Shown in pieces: positions 6,870-8,888 of a stretch of DNA of 8,888 nt. The DNA comes from Bacillota bacterium. GTDB taxonomy: Bacteria; Bacillota; Clostridia; Christensenellales; CAG-138. The stretch spans positions 1-8,888 of the forward strand of contig JAEWWD010000026.1 in the NCBI GenBank assembly GCA_023396535.1. The letters run 5' to 3'. The notes under the pieces are model-generated. The model was not told where the DNA came from, did no database searches, and saw nothing but the letters and a program-made list of their open reading frames with translations. The first letter of the stretch is position 1, and each line of letters opens with the position of its first letter. The translations under genes were made by a program, and so were the position numbers.

Positions 6870-7534
6870 GCCTTTTCCTCCAGGCGATAACCCACTTTGT
6901 ATACGGTTTTGAGCACGTCCTCCCAGCCGAGTTTTTTGCGCACGCGCTGCACGTGAATATCCACCGTGCGGCTATCCCCCAAATAGTCGGACTGCCACAC
7001 CCGCTCAAATATGACATCCCGATACAGCGCTACGTTTTTGTTCTGCACAAACAGCATCATCAGCTCGTATTCCTTGGGGGTCAGCTCGATCGGGCTTCCG
7101 TCCCGGAACGCGGCGCGCGTGGCCGTGCGAATTTCAACGCCGCAGACAAAAAGGCTCTCGTTGGCCTTATAGTACCTGCGAAGCACCACGTCCACGCGAG
7201 CGAGCAGCTCCGCCACGGCGAAGGGCTTCGCGATGTAATCGTCAGCCCCCAACCGCAAGCCTTTGACGCGATCCGCGACGTCCGCCCGCGCAGTAAGAAA
7301 TATCACGGGAATGCCAAGCGGGCGGATAAATTCCATCAACTCAAAGCCGTCCGCCTCGGGCAGCATTACGTCAAGCAGTATCAAATCAAACCGCCGGTCA
7401 AGTAGAATATCCGCCGCGGTACTGCCGTCGTACACGGCGGTGCAGGCATACCCGGCGGCGCTCAAATTCAGTTCGATTAGCTTTGAAATCGGTTTTTCAT
7501 CCTCTACGATCAGTACCCTATAAACATGCGGCAT
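6866..7534 (-). CDS. OmpR/PhoB-family response regulator (222 aa)
   Basis: This is a cytoplasmic DNA-binding regulator activated by phosphorylation, first gene of the operon and the obvious partner of the kinase that follows. The receiver domain (about 5-118) has the acidic pair Glu11-Asp12, the phosphoacceptor Asp55 (Leu-Ile-Leu-Leu-Asp-Val-Met-Leu-Pro), the switch Thr81 and Lys103 (Ala-Lys-Pro-Phe). The C-terminal winged-helix domain (about 125-220) shows Leu-Thr-Pro-Lys-Glu-Tyr-Glu-Leu near 151-158, a recognition helix Ser-Arg-Thr-Val-Asp-Ile-His-Val-Gln-Arg-Val-Arg-Lys-Lys-Leu (188-202), and the terminal hairpin Tyr-Lys-Val-Gly-Tyr-Arg-Leu. The start at 7534 is used because GGGAGG lies 8 nt upstream and the protein then begins Met-Pro-His-Val-Tyr-Arg-Val-Leu-Ile-Val, as is normal for this family. 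An in-frame start at 7573 would add an atypical 13-residue extension. An 11-bp-phased direct repeat lies about 45 nt upstream and may mediate autoregulation. Confidence 0.97.
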   Translation of the reverse strand: MPHVYRVLIVEDEKPISKLIELNLSAAGYACTAVYDGSTAADILLDRRFDLILLDVMLPEADGFELMEFIRPLGIPVIFLTARADVADRVKGLRLGADDYIAKPFAVAELLARVDVVLRRYYKANESLFVCGVEIRTATRAAFRDGSPIELTPKEYELMMLFVQNKNVALYRDVIFERVWQSDYLGDSRTVDIHVQRVRKKLGWEDVLKTVYKVGYRLEEKA

Positions 7535-7542
7535 ATTGCCCG

Positions 7543-7548
7543 CCTCCC
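7543..7548 (-). promoter_or_regulatory. Ribosome binding site of the response regulator
   Basis: GGGAGG on the minus strand is 8 nt before the ATG at 7534. It settles the regulator start against the longer in-frame alternative at 7573, whose first 13 codons would run across this site. Confidence 0.75.
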
Positions 7549-7578
7549 GCGCCTGTCTGTATAGAGCGTACACGGCGC

Positions 7579-7596
7579 TTGTATCTGAATTGTATC
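7579..7596 (-). promoter_or_regulatory. Candidate response-regulator operator: GATACAA direct repeat
   Basis: On the minus strand the sequence GATACAATTCAGATACAA contains two identical GATACAA heptamers whose starts are 11 bp apart (7-bp unit, 4-nt spacer). Tandem half-sites of about one helical turn are the usual binding layout of OmpR/PhoB-family regulators, and this one lies 44 nt upstream of just such a regulator. A weak -10-like TATACA (7558-7563) follows 15 nt downstream, compatible with activation from a poor promoter. The repeat also contains TACAAT, which could itself be a -10, in which case bound regulator would repress. The repeat is seen directly; the operator role is inferred. 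Confidence 0.45.
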
Positions 7597-7636
7597 AAAG
7601 CGGGGCAGCGAATGAAAGCGACGGCTTATTCTTTTG

Positions 7637-7642
7637 AATATA
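7637..7642 (-). promoter_or_regulatory. Weak candidate -10 element upstream of the operon
   Basis: TATATT on the minus strand matches the sigma-A -10 consensus at five of six positions. No convincing -35 hexamer lies 16-18 bp upstream. If used, the transcript would have a leader of roughly 95 nt that includes the GATACAA repeat. TATACA at 7558-7563 is an equally weak alternative nearer the gene. I cannot decide between them by eye. Confidence 0.2.
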
Positions 7643-7762
7643 CCTACATAAATCGAAAATGCGGAGCCTTTTGCATCCTTTGCCTTTGTTTAATCGTCAC
7701 AGATGCGAAAACGGATGCGATTATTTAATTGCAGGAATGTTTGATCTATCGAAATTAACATG

Positions 7763-7798
7763 TAAAAAAGTACCGGTCTGACAGCCATGATGACCGGT
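7763..7798 (-). terminator. Rho-independent terminator of the cohesin-like gene
   Basis: On the minus strand a 7-bp stem (ACCGGTC at 7792-7798 pairing with GACCGGT at 7772-7778) with a 13-nt loop is followed after two bases by six consecutive T residues (A-run at 7764-7769 on the + strand). It lies 23 nt past the stop codon of the minus-strand cohesin-like gene. It separates that gene from the response-regulator operon, so the operon must have its own promoter between here and 7534. Confidence 0.75.
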
Positions 7799-7820
7799 CG
7801 CTCGTCAAAAGACAGAGATG

Positions 7821-8888
7821 TTATTGTCCGGCGTCTCGATTATGGGTATGCTCCCGCACGGCCCTGCGACGTTTCTTTTCGGAGAAGCGGGCGGTGTGCA
7901 GCGCTACGACGGCGATTAAAAGCAACGCGCCGCCGCCGCACAACAAGTAAAATGCCGTGCGGCTAAGAGTGATTTCATTCGCCTGCTCCGGGCTGGCCGC
8001 AGCCTGCTCCGGCGCGGGGGTCATTTGTATCTCGGGAGGCAGCGAAGGCTGCACGGGGCGCGCTGGCATTACGGCGTAGCGCTGAAGGGATTCATCCTCG
8101 GCGTTGTATACATAATAGCCTACTTCGCCGTCAGGATTGCGCGCATACAGCAAGTAAACTTCGCCCTGCGCATCCTGGGATTTCCACGCCGCGTACTCTT
8201 TTTCGCCGATCATCAGAGTCGTGTCCTCGAACCCTTCCGGCAGCACCACACTGCCGTCCGGCTCAAGCAGGATGTAGGATTTGGACACAGAGGATACCGT
8301 CTGATAAGGGTACAATGTATCCTCTGCCGCATTAAAAATATAGTAACCGCCTACATCGCCCACCGCATTTGAAAGATATAGTAAGGTTGGCACGTCGCTG
8401 TCTTCCACTTTGGCCGCGGCCACCGTTTCCCCATGGTAGATAAGCGTGGTTACGGAATAGCCCGAAGGTACCGTCACGTTCTCAAGAGAGCGCCAGATAT
8501 ACATGCTTTGGGACGCATTCTTTACTTTTTGCGCAAGGACGCCCTCGGCAGCATAGTTCAGCGGCGTGGGCACGGGCGTGGGCGCGGGCGCGGATACCGA
8601 AACGGATACGCTGGCTTTTGTGCCTTCTTGCTCGTTGCCGTCATAACCGAGCACCTTTTCAATGGAAGCTTCTATTTGCGTGCTGCCTGCGCCCGCCGCC
8701 GTGAAGCGTAGGCGCGCGGTCAGGGTATCGGAACCGCCCTTTTGGGCGGACACCAGGTTTAAAAACCCATCGGACGCGCCTCCCTCGCTTTCAGCGTAGG
8801 TCAGCACGGCAGGATCATAAGTGAAAGAACCTTGCGCGATCGCCATGCCCCTGCCGCTTACGGTGATGATGACTTCCACGGTATCACC
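7821..8888 (-). CDS. Cohesin-like-domain surface protein with C-terminal membrane anchor, 5' end cut off by window
   Basis: This is a partial extracytoplasmic protein; 355 codons are visible and the N-terminus lies beyond the right edge. The frame is open to the last base, and the first codons read Gly-Asp-Thr-Val-Glu-Val, a typical beginning of a cohesin-type beta sandwich. The GTG at 8879 is therefore an internal Val codon, not a start. Visible order is a cohesin-like domain (about 1-98) with Phe-Thr-Tyr-Asp-Pro-Ala-Val-Leu, a Pro/Thr/Ala linker (about 99-109), then two tandem repeats of about 61 residues (138-198 and 214-274). Both repeats share Val-x-x-Pro-x-Gly-Tyr/Phe, Thr-Thr-Leu, Leu-Leu-Tyr, Gly-Tyr-Tyr-x-x-Asn-Ala-x-(x)-Asp and a terminal Tyr. 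After these come a Pro/Glu/Ala spacer, one membrane helix (about 312-332), and a basic cytoplasmic tail with Lys-Lys-Arg-Arg-Arg. It is a type I membrane protein displayed on the cell surface. Its partner and role are unknown, and no dockerin is seen nearby. Confidence 0.85.
   Translation of the reverse strand, partial: GDTVEVIITVSGRGMAIAQGSFTYDPAVLTYAESEGGASDGFLNLVSAQKGGSDTLTARLRFTAAGAGSTQIEASIEKVLGYDGNEQEGTKASVSVSVSAPAPTPVPTPLNYAAEGVLAQKVKNASQSMYIWRSLENVTVPSGYSVTTLIYHGETVAAAKVEDSDVPTLLYLSNAVGDVGGYYIFNAAEDTLYPYQTVSSVSKSYILLEPDGSVVLPEGFEDTTLMIGEKEYAAWKSQDAQGEVYLLYARNPDGEVGYYVYNAEDESLQRYAVMPARPVQPSLPPEIQMTPAPEQAAASPEQANEITLSRTAFYLLCGGGALLLIAVVALHTARFSEKKRRRAVREHTHNRDAGQ

Noticed and set aside
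7483..7728. A small + strand open frame (81 codons) reaching into the intergenic region
   Set aside because: Its first part is antisense to the regulator gene, it has no ribosome binding site, and its translation shows no signal peptide or domain.
7772..7798. The two ACCGGT palindromes as an operator for the two-component operon
   Set aside because: They form a stem followed immediately by six T residues on the minus strand, just past a stop codon, which is better explained as an intrinsic terminator.
8565..8600. GC-rich hexamer-like repeat near the cohesin-like domain
   Set aside because: It is simply the codon pattern of a Pro/Thr/Ala interdomain linker and needs no other explanation.
8879..8888. 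GTG at 8879 as the start of the cohesin-like protein
   Set aside because: The frame continues to the window edge and encodes Gly-Asp-Thr before this Val, the expected beginning of the domain. A start here would leave no signal peptide for a membrane-anchored surface protein.

Overview
The window reads as chromosomal DNA from a Gram-positive (monoderm) bacterium, most likely a moderately GC-rich member of the Clostridia. The reasons are strong GGAGG-type ribosome binding sites, lipoproteins with short signal peptides and Leu-Ser/Ala-Gly-Cys lipoboxes, a cohesin-like module on a membrane-anchored surface protein, and an OmpR/PhoR-type two-component pair. The taxonomic call is inference; no rRNA or other marker gene is present.

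Layout. (1) At 45-1853 on the + strand is a 602-aa lipoprotein of unknown function. (2) A 15-bp perfect hairpin at 1919-1953 lies between this gene and a convergent transcription unit. (3) From 7534 down to 1984, all on the minus strand, is a compact five-gene operon. In transcription order it holds an OmpR-family response regulator (222 aa), a HAMP/HisKA/HATPase sensor kinase (469 aa), a single-pass membrane protein with a possible PepSY-like segment (238 aa), a lipoprotein with a possible SH3-like C-terminal segment (291 aa), and a large N-terminally anchored extracytoplasmic protein (624 aa) with a Ca-loop-like motif. The genes overlap by 4, 11 and 4 nt, with a 23-nt gap before the last. 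(4) An intergenic region of about 286 nt (7535-7820) carries an 11-bp-phased direct repeat just upstream of the regulator, which looks like an OmpR-family operator. It also carries a Rho-independent terminator for the next gene. (5) From 7821 through the right edge, minus strand and incomplete, is a cohesin-like-domain protein with two tandem ~60-aa repeats and a C-terminal membrane anchor.

How they may work together. The regulator and kinase form a classical phosphorelay. The three genes translated with them all encode proteins anchored on the outside of the cytoplasmic membrane, none of which I recognise as a characterised family. The simplest reading is that they modulate or extend the kinase's sensing of an envelope signal, or are a co-expressed envelope output. 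The operon has no transporter or enzyme gene, which is unusual for such a tight cluster and is the best candidate for an undescribed system here. No tRNA, rRNA, insertion sequence, phage gene or CRISPR array was seen.
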